Shown here piece after piece: positions 11,431 through 23,933 of a stretch of DNA of 64,000 bases. The notes under the pieces were generated by a model that was not told the origin of the DNA, did not search any database, and saw only the letters and a list, made by a program, of their open reading frames with translations. The DNA is from Zopfochytrium polystomum (lineage: Eukaryota > Chytridiomycota > Chytridiomycetes > Chytridiales > Chytridiaceae): NCBI GenBank assembly GCA_025765615.1, contig JAIVFJ010000115.1, forward strand, positions 62,001 through 126,000, read 5' to 3'. The position numbers and the translations under genes were made by a program. Position 1 is the first letter of the stretch; each line of letters opens with the position of its first letter.

Positions 11431-14002
11431 CTACTGCCCTGAGGCGCCGACGGATGAAGATCCCTTCAAAATCCCTTTCCCTTGCCTTCTGGACGACCCC
11501 GACGTCCCGCGGCGCTGAAGGTCCACTCCGCCGGCGGCCACCGTCATTCCACCCGGCGACGTTGGCAGAACGGCCGGCGAGGCGACCATACTCCGCGGCG
11601 ACGGCGGCGGCGGCTGGGGATTCGACCCGCCGCGAGCGAACGCGTTAGGTGTAATCGGCTGCAGGGGGTGCAGGAGCTGTTGGTGCGGGTGGTTTCCAGC
11701 GGACGCCGAATGCTGGGGCGAGAGGAGCGCGCCGCCGGGCAGCGACGGGCGCCGCGGGCCGGCGGCTTGCGGGGGCATCGCTGGCGGCGGAGCCTCTTCT
11801 GACGGCGACGCGGACGGCCGCCACGCGCCCCCCACGTCGATCGTCGCCGCTGACGGCCGCCTTGTCCCTGTCGTTGACGTTGACGTGCGTCTCTCGGTCG
11901 ACACCGACGTGCGCCTGTCTGTCGACCCCGTGCGTGAAGCCGGCGGAGTCGCGCCGGGGGTGCCAAAGCCGTTGCTGCTGCTGCCGACGGACTCCCCAAA
12001 TGACGTCGCCGACGAAACGGCGGCGGCGGCAGAGGCCGCTGCCGCCAGTGCGTCGCGGGCAAACTGGATGAACCCGGACGATCGAGTGCCCATTGGCGGC
12101 TCTGCTGGGATGGAGCTGCCGCCAAACTTCTTCAGGTACGCTGCCAACGACGTGTGAACGACAGCGCGCCGCGCGAGCCAGACGCCAGAGACGCTGGGTG
12201 GAATCAAGCCCTTAACGTCGATCTGCAGGACGTAGGTCAGACGAGTGGACAAGGACCCGTCGGCGTGGATGAGCGGGTCGAGCACCCAACCGTTCAGCTT
12301 CAGGTAAGCGCGGACCCGGTCCGGTCGTGGTGGGATTAGTGGTGTTTCAATGGATGAGACAACCAGTTTGAGCGAGTTGGAACGAGCGTCGTGGTGGATG
12401 CGCTCCAGAATGGCGAAATCCCGGGACCCAGCGAGCATCCGGGTCACGGGCTTCAGGCTGTAGTAAGAAAGAGAGGTTTGTGCGTCGAGCGAAGCTATGT
12501 GCGCGCCGTCTTCATACCATGGGTCCCCTGCAGAATAAGCCTCAGCAAAGAAAAAGGTCCAGACACCTCGCCAGTGGTAACTTACACAAAACTCTTGACC
12601 GTATCAGGGCCAATACGGTGACAGGGTCGAACCCTTTAATCACGCCGACTCCCATGTAAATCGGAATGTTTCCGCCCTTTCCCGTTTGGAACGTGTTTTC
12701 GTTCTTTTTGTTCCTTCGATACACCATAGTCCCTGAAGAGTGCGCTTGCTCCGCTCGCCAACCACTTTTATCAGCTACGAGCGCATCGAGAGTACGAAGG
12801 TTGCGTTTAGCGGCTTCCACGTACGCATAGTGCGTTGCAGAATCAAGAGAAGATGCCACGTCTGTGGACAGCGAGCGCGTTGAAGTTGGCTGAGGCGAAG
12901 TTGAAGGGGTGCTGAGATGAGCGTGCAGGAGGTTTTCGGAGCGGGGAGAAGCAGCCGAGCTCGGGGCGGCGCCGTCTTTGAGCGTGCCGAAAGAGGACTG
13001 CGTTTTGAGTGATTTTGTAGATGCTGGCCGGTTCGTTGACGGTGCAGAGGACGCCGAGGAGCGCGGGGAGCCAATTGCTGTTTGGCCGTCGAGAGGGGAG
13101 GAAAGCGAATCCCCTCCACCGTTGCCGGCGGTGGCTCCTTGCCGCTGCTCCATCAATCGCTGCTGCCTCTCGTGCTGCTCGCGCATCAGTTGCTGGTACA
13201 TCTGCTGCTGGGCCTGTTGTCGCTTCAGCAGGACGCGTGCGCGCTCGGTGGCAGGATCGGCCGCTTCGGTCTTTTCAACGCCGGGCAGTTCCGTCGGCTG
13301 CGGAGAGGGTGGTACAATGTCGAAGCCCGCGGGAACCACAGGGTACGGACTAAACGTATTCCTATCGCCACGACCGCCATCGGCGGGGGGCACCGGCGAC
13401 ATGAGCAAGCTTTGGCGCTGGGACAGCTGGTATTCGGCCATGTGTTCCTCTTTGTCAAGGGCGGTGACCAGGGCTGCATAGTCGTCGTTGATGGGCAGTG
13501 CAAGAGCGTTGATGATGTGAGTTGGGTGGAAGGAACCGACGCTCCCCATCGTGTCGCCGCTGGCGAATGATTCCGTGAAAGGATCGAGGAGGTCGAGGCC
13601 CAGATCGTCGGTAGGGGACAGAGGTCCGGAGCCAGCCGACTGGTGGTATTGGGGCGCTGCAGGCTGCCTGTTGGGGTTGGACGGCACGCTCTTCGATCTG
13701 GAGTGGCCAGGATGACGTTGGTTGGTGCTGGCGCTGCTGCTGTTCTTGTGCGAAGGGGACGGGAGGCCCGACGCCGAATCGGTTCCTCTGTTCATCTGTG
13801 GGGTGGAGGGCATCCAGTCGCTACTGGCGGGAAGGTAGCGAGCGGGGCGGCGACTGGGGGGGAAGGACGACGACGACGACGACAGTGATAACAAGCGAAC
13901 TGGCGGACGCGCGACCGATGACGCAAACGTCGAAGAAGCTTGCTGGCTGCGAGCGCGGTCAGGAGGGCGAACGAGAGAGACAAAATAGGTGGATGATGCC
14001 AT
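11431..14002 (-). CDS. Single-START-domain protein, paralogue of the adjacent multi-START protein
   Basis: Putative soluble lipid-binding protein of 837 aa in two exons (14002-12586 and 12527-11431; 2514 nt). The intron splits the START domain at the R-S-R-V-W-D motif in phase 1, the same place and phase as four of the introns in the neighbouring multi-START gene. START covers about residues 388-610, with MGVGVIKGFDP, VRAYLKLNGWVLDP and GLIPPSV; the closest relative in the window is START domain 1 of the neighbour (MGVGVVHGYDP, LARRAL..YLKKYG). The first ~380 residues are Ser/Pro/Gln-rich, with a Gln/Arg coiled-coil-like stretch near 250-280. The C-terminal ~200 residues are Ser/Pro low complexity. 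No membrane segment is seen. An in-frame ATG about 60 codons downstream is an alternative start. The head-to-tail position and shared intron imply duplication. Confidence 0.85.
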
Positions 14003-14038
14003 AGCGGGGAGACAGACAGACAGACAGACAGAGCGAGT

Positions 14039-14040
<2 letters not shown>

Positions 14041-14116
<76 letters not shown>
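14041..14116. repeat. (GA)n microsatellite
   Basis: Near-perfect GA dinucleotide run just upstream of the single-START gene's ATG (14002). Like the other GA/CT runs in the window, it lies in a presumed 5' UTR or core promoter. Confidence 0.95.
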
Positions 14117-14122
<6 letters not shown>

Positions 14123-15890
14123 AGCGTGGGAGACAGACCGAAGAGTGGGGCTTTCTTTCTTTTGGCGCCATATTCACGGCGGCAAATTTGATTTTCCAGT
14201 CATCAATTTTCGACTTATGAAGAACAACCGCGCGTAGAAAAAGCACCCTGTTCCGACCTTTTCCCGCCGCCAAACGGCAACAAGCGAAACCAAAAACTTG
14301 CTGTAGTGCAGTTGAACCTTTCGCACAACATCGGAACGCCAACTATCATAAGTTTGCAGGGTCATTCCTATGTAAGTTTTTGTGTTGCGCAGGTGAAATC
14401 GTTATCATCATTGTCAGTCCACAGTTCAACTTTTAGTGACTAACGCAGTTACATTGAACCCACTAGTCTCAGAATTCATTCTTTCCACTGTCGGCTGAAC
14501 GAAAGACAATGCTTGTGGTCCCATCCATCGTCATTCAGTTCGATCGGTTGGCAGAAGGCTCTCAGCTCGATGCAGTCCGGACCAGTTTTAGCAAGGTTTG
14601 GCGCAGCCTACTCCAAGACCGTGACTTATTTTCCAAAGACCAAGGTCGAGATTCAGAAGCGTCGGCAACAACTAAAATCCTTGGGCTTACATGCCACTTA
14701 CGATGATCTCGAAAATAGATCGTGCAAAATTTTGGAAAGGCCATTTGAGGAGGGCACAGTTCCGTTATTCTAGTCCGACCCTTACATTGAAGTCGCAGAG
14801 GTAGCCTTGGATTACGCCCAAGTACAGGATTTGCCGTTTCAGAAGGGAATACGGAACTCCTTCAGGACTTTTATTAGCCGAGATGCTTCAGGTCTGCAAA
14901 AAGGATAATTCCTCCCACTACGCAACACTGCTCTTCATTCGGGTTGGGTTGGGCTGTAAATAACTCCTGCCTGTCGGTGTTTGGTGTCGGAGTAGCAACC
15001 AGATTGTCAGTAATCTGTCTGCCTGTTGTGTGTTCGAATAGTACGTCAGCAGCCTCCTGACAACTCCTACACGCTTCGAGCGTACACAACGAGCGACCAT
15101 CCCCACTCGGAATTGGCCAAGTCTGGCAACAGCTCTGCCTCACTTCGCTGGGAACGGTGTGGCGGGATCTGTTCTGGAGAAGTGGTTTCAAGCGGAGGTG
15201 GGCCCCGCGGCACCCCACGATGACCACCAACCCTCCGGCGCAGCGGGAGGGCGGGCCGCGGCGAGGGGCAACTGCTGCGTGAATGGGTGCCAGGCGTTGG
15301 GGCTGCTATCGTTCCATCCTCGTGTTTCATTTTCCCAGCTCTCTCCCACTCTTTTCCGGTGTCGACGTGGTGTCTGCTGCAGGTCTAGGCCAGCTTCTGC
15401 GATGGGGTAGTTGCTTCTTTTAAGCCCCCTCTCTTGTTTTCTCGATTAAAAACCTATCAAGCCGATCGCAAGTCCTCTGCCTCCAAGTAAGGTTCGTACT
15501 TTTGAATCTTTGTTTTTGCCTCCTCCTCTTCTCATCTCCTCGACTGGTTGCGGCAAAGGATCGGATTTGAGTTCAGTCTTTTTTCCCCCCCCTTCTATTT
15601 GTGGGGTGTGGTTGGCTCCTTCGGTTTCTTTACTTCACGGCAGAACAGCTTCAAGCAAGAATGCGACGGAAGGGTACGGGCGACAGGGAGAGTCAGGGCA
15701 GGTGTCCGGTTTTTCATTTGTTTAAACGGTTGGCCTTTCACCAGAAGATAGCTGACTTCACATCATTCTCCGTGCCCTAGCAATCTGCCAAAAACGCGTG
15801 TTGTGTCAGGTCAGTTCAGCTGTTTCTTCCCGGCTCCGTTCACGCCACCATTCTTGAACGGGCAGAGGCAGGCGCGAAAACCGAGGGCTG
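14117..15890. other. Gene-poor stretch with short unassignable open frames
   Basis: About 1.8 kb. Around 14510-14930 (+) there are short overlapping frames with ordinary amino-acid composition (for example one reading FPKTKVEIQKRRQQLKSLG) broken by stops. This looks like a gene or transposon remnant I cannot name. About 15400-15780 is T-rich, intergenic-looking sequence. No RNA gene seen. Confidence 0.4.
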
Positions 15891-16712
15891 TCAAAAGATG
15901 TCCCTGAAGACCTCTTGCATGCTGGGTTTTCGCTCCAGCCGTTGCTGGAACAACCCAGAGTTTTCCCACCACCCCAAAACATCGATTTTTTCAGAGTCCG
16001 CAAAAGGCATAGCGGCCCGGCTGATATCGTGCCCGCTGACCTTCCACCAATCCAATATACTGATTGAGCCTGACCAAACCGCTTCATGCACGGCCTCCTG
16101 TCTGAATTGTAGATCGTATCCGCTCTCCTTCCACCAGTTTTGTACGTGCAGGTGGCCGCGCTGGCTTACCGATGTTAGTGCGAGATCGTCGTACTTGAAC
16201 TCGAGTCCACTGTCTTTCCATCACTGCAGTGCATTTGAGGGGAAGCTCGCTTTCCTTTCACCACTGCAGCGATTGAAGCGACTTGGGGCTTACATAGAGT
16301 ATCGCCCTTTCGTCGTTCTTCAGCTCCAGCCCACTCTCCTTCCACCACTGCAATGTCTCCGTCTCCCCCACTTTCCGAGACCCAAGTCATCGCAAACGCA
16401 ATGTACTTGAGCGGGAGCCCGCTCTCTTTCCACCACTGCAGCAGGTGGATGTTCCCCCGCGATGCACGCAGAATGGATCGTACCCTCAGTGTACCGGAGC
16501 TCCAGGCCGCTGTCCCTTCACCACTGAAGGATCTCGACAGAGTGCGCACAGTCCACTGCATCTGACGTGTACGATGCGTCGAAGCGCTGGCGCGGCAGGT
16601 GGAAGAGAAGGTCGAGGACGCCGACAGAACGGACTTTGTGGAGCGTTCCGGCCATAAAATCAAGGAGAGCCGCGGCCTGGGCACTGGGCAGGCGGGAGAG
16701 CGATGCCATCAT
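15891..16712 (-). pseudogene. Degenerate ankyrin-repeat gene
   Basis: The minus strand carries several copies of a unit like LQWWKESGLPLKY...A..WASE, the style of ankyrin-like repeat abundant in chytrid genomes. A start is plausible at 16712 (MMASLSRLPSAQ), reading through LLDFMAG, VLDLLFHLPRQRF, then HSVEILQW. The repeats then jump between frames: near 16440-16400 the repeat LLQWWKESGLPLKY is in a different frame from the N-terminus, and near 16150-15900 (LDWWKVSGHDIS, VLGWWENSG) in another. The units are too close and the frames change too often for introns, so I call it a pseudogene. Sequencing error cannot be excluded. Recognition of the repeat is from family knowledge. Confidence 0.65.
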
Positions 16713-17141
16713 GAAATGATCCTTTGAGTATGACGGCAGATTGTGATCGCGATCGCAGGCACAAGGGGAAGTCGAGGCGGAGGGACACTTGGTGGTGGTG
16801 GCGGCAGCGGCGAAGTCGCCTTCGGGCTGTTCTTCGCTGTGGCGGCGGCGTCGGCTGGCGCTGATCTGTCCATCGCACAAACGAAAGCGGGTTTCCCTGC
16901 ACACGACTCATGAGTTTAGATGATGAGGCACGTCTTCGCGCCTGCTTCTGTGCTACCGACTTGCCAATTGAAAGTAACCTCTGTCCAGCATGATAACGCA
17001 AGGAATGTCCGAAGGTCCGAAAAGCCCAATTGTGAAGAGTTTCTGTATGTTTACTGTATGCTGCAGCCACCTCGTTCAGCTCAAAAGAGAAATAAGGACA
17101 TCTTGCAATCCACCCAAAGTAAAGGTACCCCACCTCGCGCC

Positions 17142-20100
17142 TCACTTCTTCTTGCCTCCACCTCCACCACCACCTCCCGCCGGCTTAGCTGCCGGCTTTG
17201 CTGCCGGCTTGGCTGCTGCCGCAGCCGGTTTCGCTGCAGGCTGTTGCTGCTGCTGCTGCGTAGCCTTTTTCGGGTCGGGCGCCTGCTGCTTCGGCGCGGA
17301 AGCCTGCTTTGCGGCTGATGCCGGCTTTGACGCCGCCGCCACCTGCTGTTTCCCTCCTCCGTTTCCGCCGCCCCCAGTCGAACGCGCAGCCGCCGGCTGC
17401 TGCTTCGAGGCCGGCGCAGCCTTTGTGCTACCTGCGCTGCTTCTCGCCGGACTTTTTGCCGCACCGCCCCCGCCCCCACCGGCACCGGCACCAGTCGTAC
17501 GCGCCGGAGTTGGCTGCTTCTGGGCCGGCACGGCCTTTGACCCACCTCCGCCACCCCCGCCGACACTTCTCGCCTGTGTCTTTACGGCACCGCCCCCTCC
17601 GCCGCCGGTGTTCCCGCGAGCTGTGGTTGCAGGTGCCTTCCCACCACCGCCGCCGCCGCCTACGGCACCTTTACCCGCACTACCGCCTCTGCCTCCACCT
17701 CCACCACCTCCTCGGGACGCGGCGGCAGTCTTTGCGGCACCGCCAACTGATGGGGACTTCGCGTTATTGCTCGCAGCTTTGCCGCCGCCACCGCCGCTGC
17801 CGCCTTTGGCCCCTCCGACTGCACCGCCGCCGCCGCCACGGGTCGTCCCGCCAGCCCCGCTGGTGTTTCGACCTCCCACTGCAGCCTTGCCGTTACCAGT
17901 AGCAGCTTTACCGCCTCCGCCGCCACCACCTGCACCACCGCCACGTGTCGTCACTGCTGCCTTGGCTCCTGGGGCTTTACTGTTCGAAATACCAGCTCCA
18001 CCGCCCTGAGTACCAGCTCTCGATTTGTTGCCAGCCGCATTGCCACCGCCTTTGTTCGCACCGGTGCCGCGTCCCGCTGCTGTCGGGGTTTTGCCCGTGC
18101 CACCACTAGTCTTGCCACCAGCTCCCTTTCCGGCACCGACTGCGGCTCCTACACCGCCACGCGTTGTACCTCCCGGCTTGCTGCCAACCGCAGCAGCATT
18201 ACCGCTGCCTCCGTTCGTTCCGATGCCACGTCCCGCTGTGCCTGACGGCTTACCGCTGCCACCAGTGGCCTTGCCGCCTCCACCGCCAGCGGCTTTACCC
18301 GTACCACCCTTGGGGGCTCCACCTCCTCCGCCACTGCCGCCGCGGGTATTCATTCCTCCCTTGCTGGCCCCCGCGGTCCCTTTTCCACCTCCGTTCGTTG
18401 CTGGCGTCTTGCCGTTGCCACCACCAGCTTTGCCGCCGCCAGCCTTCGCGGCTCCGACTCCACCTCCTGGGCGGGTTGTAGTTGCGCCTTTGCTGCCAGC
18501 CGCTCCACCTTTACCGCCACCTCCGTTGGTGCCGGTGCCGGTGCCGCGTCCCGATGCTGCTGGCGTCTTGGTGTTGGGACTACCGCTTTTGCCGGCGGCG
18601 CCACCTGACTTGCCCACACCACTCTTGGCTGCAACTCCACCGCCACTACCACTAGCTTTGCTGCCCGCCACTGTGCCTTTGCCACCTCCTCCGGTCGCGC
18701 CGGTGCCGCGTCTCGCTGCTGCTGTCGGGGCCTTGCCGTTGGGACCAGCAGCCTTGCCGCCAGCGCCTTTTCCGGCCACGGTTTCCGCCTTGCTACCGGT
18801 GGTCGCGCTTTTGCCTCCGCGTGAATTTGCGCCGGTACCTGCTGCTGGGGACTTGCCGCTGGCGCCAGTAGTTTTTCCGCCGCCGCCGCCGCCGCCAGCT
18901 TTGCCGGTACCACTCTTGGGGGCTCCCGCTGAAGTGACTCCTGCCTTTCCGCCGGCCCCTGCTCCTTTGCCACCTCCGCCATTTGCACCGGTTCCGCGTC
19001 CCGCTCCAGCAGTCTTGCCATTGGCAGCACTAGCTTTGGCCGCACCGCCTTTCGGGGCTCCAGCTCCGCCCCCACCGCCGCCGCGAGCGGTCGCTCCAGC
19101 CTTGCTGTCTGCTGCAGCAGTCCCTTTGCCGCCGCCGCGGCCGCCGTTCGCTCCGGTGCCACGTCCTCCTCCAGCTGCAGCCGTCTTGCCATTTGCACCG
19201 CCGGCTTTGCCACCCGCTCCAGCTCCGCCGTCCCGTGACGTCGTTCCTGCTGCCTTGCTGCCTGCAGCGGGGGTCCCTTTGCCGCCTCCTCCGCCACTCG
19301 CGCCGGTGCCGCGTCCCGCTGCCGCAGTCGCTGGAGTCTTGCCGCTTGTGCCACCGGCTTTCCCGCCACCGGTGCCACCAGCTTTGGCGGCACCACCTTT
19401 GGGGGTTCCAGCTCCGCCGCCACCGCCCGCCTTGCTGCCCGCCGGGGTTCCTTTTCCGCCGCCCGCGCCGTTTGCGCCGGTGCCGCGTCCCGGTGCTGCT
19501 CGTGCTGCTGCTGGTGTCTTACCGCCGGCACCACTACTGGCTTTGCCGCCGCCGCCGCCGCCCGCACCGGCACCGGCTTTACCCGTTCCCCCTCTGGTGG
19601 CTCCAGTTGTGCCGGCACTACCACGGGCAGTGTTTCCAGTCCTGCTGCCAGCGGCTGTCCCCTTACCGCCCGCACCGCCACCAGTCGTGACCGTTCCTGT
19701 GCCGCGCCCTCCCGCTGGTGCTGGTGTCTTGCCGTTGGCAGCACTGGCCTTGCCGCCGCCACCACCGGCTTTACCTGCACCACCCTTGGGTGTCCCAGCC
19801 CCACCGCCAGTTCCACCACGGCCAGCCGTCGCTGCTGCTGCTGGGGACCTGCCGTTGCCACCACCAGCTTTGCCGCCGCCACCCTTTCCGGCTCCGTCTC
19901 CACCTCCTCCGCGGGCTCCCGTCTTGCTGCCCGCAGCCGCGGTTCCTTTGCCCGCTGCTGCTGGCGTCTTGCCATTTCCGCCGGCGGCTTTGCCGCCTCC
20001 GGTTCCGCCCACACCGCCACCGGCTGCCTTGCTGCCCGCAGCCGCGGTTCCTTTCCCGCCTCCTGCCGTTGCGGTCTTGCCGTTGGCCTGCCCGGCTTTG

Positions 20101-22458
20101 CTGGCACCGCCGCCGCCGCCACCGCCAGCCTTTGGGGTTCCAGCTGCACTGCCGGTGCCGCCACGAGTCGTTGCTCCTGCCTTGGTCGCAGGAGCGGTCC
20201 CCTTGCCGCCAACGCCGCCGGTCGCACCCGTGCCCGTGCCGCGTCCTCCCGCTCCTGTGGCCGTCGCCGTTTTGCCGTTGGCAGTTGCGGCTTTTCCGGT
20301 GCCGCCGCCGCCTCGGGCGTTGGCTGGTGCAAGTCCTTTCCCGTTGCCAGCCGCGGCGGCTTTGCCTCCAGCCGTAGCGGCACCGCCGCCCGTCGTGGCC
20401 TTGCCGCCCGCGCCAGTGCCGCCAGTTTTTCCGACCCCGCTCCCGCCGCCGCCGCGGGTCGCCGCCCCCGCCGCTGCTGGAGTCTTGTTGTTGCCGCCCG
20501 CAGCCGTCCCTTTGCCGCCAACTCCGCCGTCGCGGGGCGCCGCCGCCCCTCCGGCCTTGCCGCCAGCTGGGGTTGCCGCTTTGCCGCCTGCTTTGTCGGC
20601 GCCGGTTGTCGGGGACTTGAGTGGGGAAGGCGCACGAAGGGAGTGGGAGGGGGTGTGGTGGGGGGGTGAAGATGAGTTGTTGCCCAGTTCTTAGCAGAGG
20701 TTCAACGCGCGACAGTCAACAACGTTGGAGACGCGAGACGCCCCACTCTATAGTCGACCCTCGCTGGTTTGGCTCACCTTTGCCGCGCCCTTGTTGCCGC
20801 CGCCTGCAGCGCACGCGCCGCCCGCGCGACGGAACAGCTGCCCGGCCCTGCCGGCGCTGCGGAATCGGAACCCGCTCGCTTCGCACGCTTGCTGGATACT
20901 GCCCTTGTCGGTCCGGTCGTAAAAGTCCTTTTTGTACTGTTCGAGCTCCGATTTTTTCCCGGCTTCGATTTTTAATTGGTTTTGTTGGATGGAAGGTTAT
21001 TAAGATGAATGAAACACGAGATATGAGACACATCACTGGTGTAAACTCCTTTTTTCGACCGAGACGCAAAGGAATAGACTTACATTGACCCCAGTCGATC
21101 AGTTCCGCCTTGGGACCGTTGTACTGCGAGGTGGAAAAGCAGCGGCAGAGAAGGTTTGTTGCTATCAGCTTGCAGAGTGGAGCGCGAGTTTTTCAAATCA
21201 ACGCATTTGCCAAAAACTCAACTGTTTTCCCGTTCTTTGGCTGCTGCTGCGGCGTGATTCGCACGTTGTCGGGTTGCACGTCTCTGTGTAGGTACCCCGT
21301 CTTGTCTTGCTGCGCCTTGATCTGGTCGTAGATGTGATCGCTCAGCTTTGGCTTTTGCAGTTCCTTCTTGGTGTTCTTGTCGAGCGGCTGTCTCTGGTTC
21401 TCTGGTTTGTGGAGCTGGTTGTAATGGGTCTTTGTCTGGTCGACTTGTTGGTACGCCTTTTTCGCCGCAGGATCGTTCTTGGCCTGGTTCAGGTAGTCTT
21501 TGAGGCCCATCTCGCCGACCTTGTGCTGGATCATGGTTTTCGTGCCGTCCGACGCGATGAGCTGGCCGGCTGCGTTTGACGAGGGATTTGTTGGGTGGTA
21601 GTGATGGTTGTGGCAGTCGATCGGTTAACGCTCAAGCAGTCGTTCTCACTGGGGCCTTTTTCGAATAAATACAGACCTGCGCGGGTCGCGTCCACCTCAT
21701 GCGGGCCGAACGTCAACGCCCCTCGGTACTCTTTGTACACTGCGTTGTAGCTTTTGCCGTCGGTGGAGGCCTTGTACGCGTCAGCCCTCGTGTTCTTGTC
21801 CACCTGGAATTTGGGACCTTTCTGAAGGTTCCCAAAGTGTTTTTTTAGCATGAGTAACCTTTTAAGATTAAACGACCCGAACCTGGACAGAGACTCCCCC
21901 AACAGTGACGACGGGGTCGTCCTTGCTGGGTTTCTGAGACGGGGGCGGCGCCGTCGACGTCGACGCTTCGTTGGAGCCCGAGGTGCTTGCGCCTCCACTG
22001 CTGCTGCCGCCGCCGCCACCTTTTTTCTTGAACAAGTTTCCCAGCACGGGCACCGGCTCGGCGCGGGCGGTGGTGGTGGTGGTGGATGCAGCAAGGAGCA
22101 GCAGCAGCGCGAAGGCGGCGGCGGCGACGACGAGGAGACGAAGCACACAGCGGCAGCGGACCGGGAAGGGCCCGGCGGAGGCGGCAGCGGACTTGGTGCG
22201 TTCAAGTTGTGGTGGCGGGCGTGGTCGAGAGCGGCGCGAGGTGCGTGCTTTCCCAGTGGCCAGAGATTCTGCTGGTGCTTGAGCTGGTCGTGGTGAAAGT
22301 GGCGCTGGTAGTGGTACTGGTGGACGTGGCCGTGGCGATGTTTGATGTTGTGGTCGTGGCGGGCGGGGGCGGCGGCGGCGGCCGTCGACTCCGCCGATTC
22401 GGTCGCCGTGGCCGCCGTGGCGGTCGACGCTGCAGCCGCCGACTCCGTGGGCGGACAT
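17142..22458 (-). CDS. Signal-anchored kinase-like protein with giant Gly/Ala/Lys repeat tail
   Basis: About 1600 aa. Exons: 22458(?)-21874, 21821-21650, 21569-21223, 21123-21084, 20962-20778, 20615-17142; 4803 nt. A hydrophobic segment at about residues 104-124 (LRLLVVAAAAFALLLLLAAS) is a signal anchor, or a signal peptide if the true start is later. A kinase fold follows: VYKEY with putative ATP-binding Lys near 225, HEVDATR Glu near 237, GEMGLKDYL hinge/helix, HRDVQPDNV catalytic loop near 347-355, and IDWG in place of DFG near 377-380. The last exon adds about 1157 residues of imperfect ~53-residue Gly/Ala/Lys/Thr repeats (GGKTPAAAGRGTGANGGG-like) ending GGGGKKK. The HRD-to-DWG link needs an intron at 21222-21124, which restores the frame exactly. 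Start codon and first donor (21874 or 21883) are uncertain. Likely secretory-pathway; adhesive or matrix role is inference. Confidence 0.75.
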
Positions 22459-23933
22459 GCTCTGTTTGGCGTTGCTGCCGGTGGTGGGGTGGGGGTGGTT
22501 CCGTTGAAGAAGGCAGCAAACACCGACACGGTCTTTTTCCCGCTTCTTGCCTGTGACGGACCTCCTCCTCTGGGGGGAGGGGAGGGCTGAGCACTCAAAC
22601 CACTCGTAATGGCATAATGGCATAATGGCAGAATAATAATAATAATAAATAAATGGGAAATTGTTTGTTTTGTTGGAGTGAGTGTCTGAGACTGGACTGG
22701 GGACTGACTGGGCAGATGGCGTTCCAGTGCCTGTGCGTGCTTGCTGCGCCCAATTTTTTTTTGTTGTTGTTGTTTTTCTCCTTTTCAGCGTGCAGACGGC
22801 CAGACAGACAGACCGGAGACAGGCGGAATTCAATGTGCAGCCTGTTTTGTCTCCATGACACGTGACTATTTTATTTTTTTTATTTTTTTATTTTTTTTCA
22901 TTTTTCACCTTTTCGAGTGTCTGTGTGAGTTTTCTCCCACACACACAACATTCAACACACTTGTGGTTACCATTACATGTTTCTGTAAGTGAAACTACGC
23001 ACATGGGTCTGAACTTTGGAGTTTTGACAGGGCGACAAATGTTTTCACTACCCCACAAAAGTTAAGTGTACCAGATGGAAATCCAATATATAAAACTCCT
23101 TCAGTTTTCAATTATTCAGCTTAACTTTGCACTGAGATAGACCATTTATTGAACTCAGTTCTTCAAATTTGATCATTCTAATCGTCATGGTACTTACTGT
23201 TGGAAATTGTTGTTGAACCCAGCTGGTGCCAGATGGTGCGCATTGCAGAGCCCCGGCTGAAGGGGAAGAGTCCAATTACAAACTAGAATATATGCACGAT
23301 ATGTAATCTTTGGTTGAATCTAGCTATAGCATCCAGCAGTGGGGAACAACAGCATCAGTCCAACTATCAGACTCACACATTCTTAATTACACTCCTGTCT
23401 GGGCATCTGCAAATGTGGAATACTCAACCACATCCAGCCTCAGCTCTACTGTCAGCTCGAAGTCATCAGAGTTCAATCTTGCCTCTGTCGGTGACAGAAA
23501 TCTATCTTCTGTCATAAATTGGCTCTGAAAGCTGAATTCCATCGCACCATAGAACAAACTTCCAATACTCGGCACTAATCTCGCTTTTTTCAACGTCCAA
23601 TGCACCAAGAGCCGCCAGTTTTTCAACAATCTTGCCCTTCTCAGCGGTGGAAAGGTCGTTTGGGCGACTGGTGGTAAGCTGTTGGTCACATCCGGAGCGT
23701 CGCTGGGTTGGGGCGACAGCGGGCAGCAAAGGAACTGAAGATGCCCATTTTTCCATTTGAAAGAATGACAGTATTCCAGCACCAACACTGCCTTGCGCGT
23801 GCACTGTCGTTGTATTTGTCAGTTTGGTCATTCGTGGCGATCTGTCGATTGAGATATTGCTTTGGTAGTGGTTGTTGGTGGTTTTTCCTTTGCGCCTTGC
23901 GATGCGCGAGAGAGCTAATATATAAACTATTTA
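22459..23933. other. Intergenic region with possible gene fragments
   Basis: Upstream of the kinase-like gene. 22600-23200 is AT-rich with poly-T tracts and no genes. Around 23390-23830 the minus strand has two overlapping frames with natural composition (one reading KGKIVEKLAALGALDVEKS, the other SPTEARLNSDDFELTVELRLD). They would join only through a frameshift near 23510, so this looks like a broken gene I cannot identify. Confidence 0.45.

Noticed and set aside
13989..14237. Open frames of RERERE or SLSLSL around GA/CT runs (also near 24.1, 54.6 and 56.4 kb)
   Set aside because: Dinucleotide repeats are open in several frames by nature; no gene evidence.
18025..20694. An 889-codon plus-strand open frame rich in Pro, Leu and Ala
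   Set aside because: It is the exact antisense of the Gly/Ala/Lys repeat exon; its composition follows from the repeat, and it has no splice or domain support.
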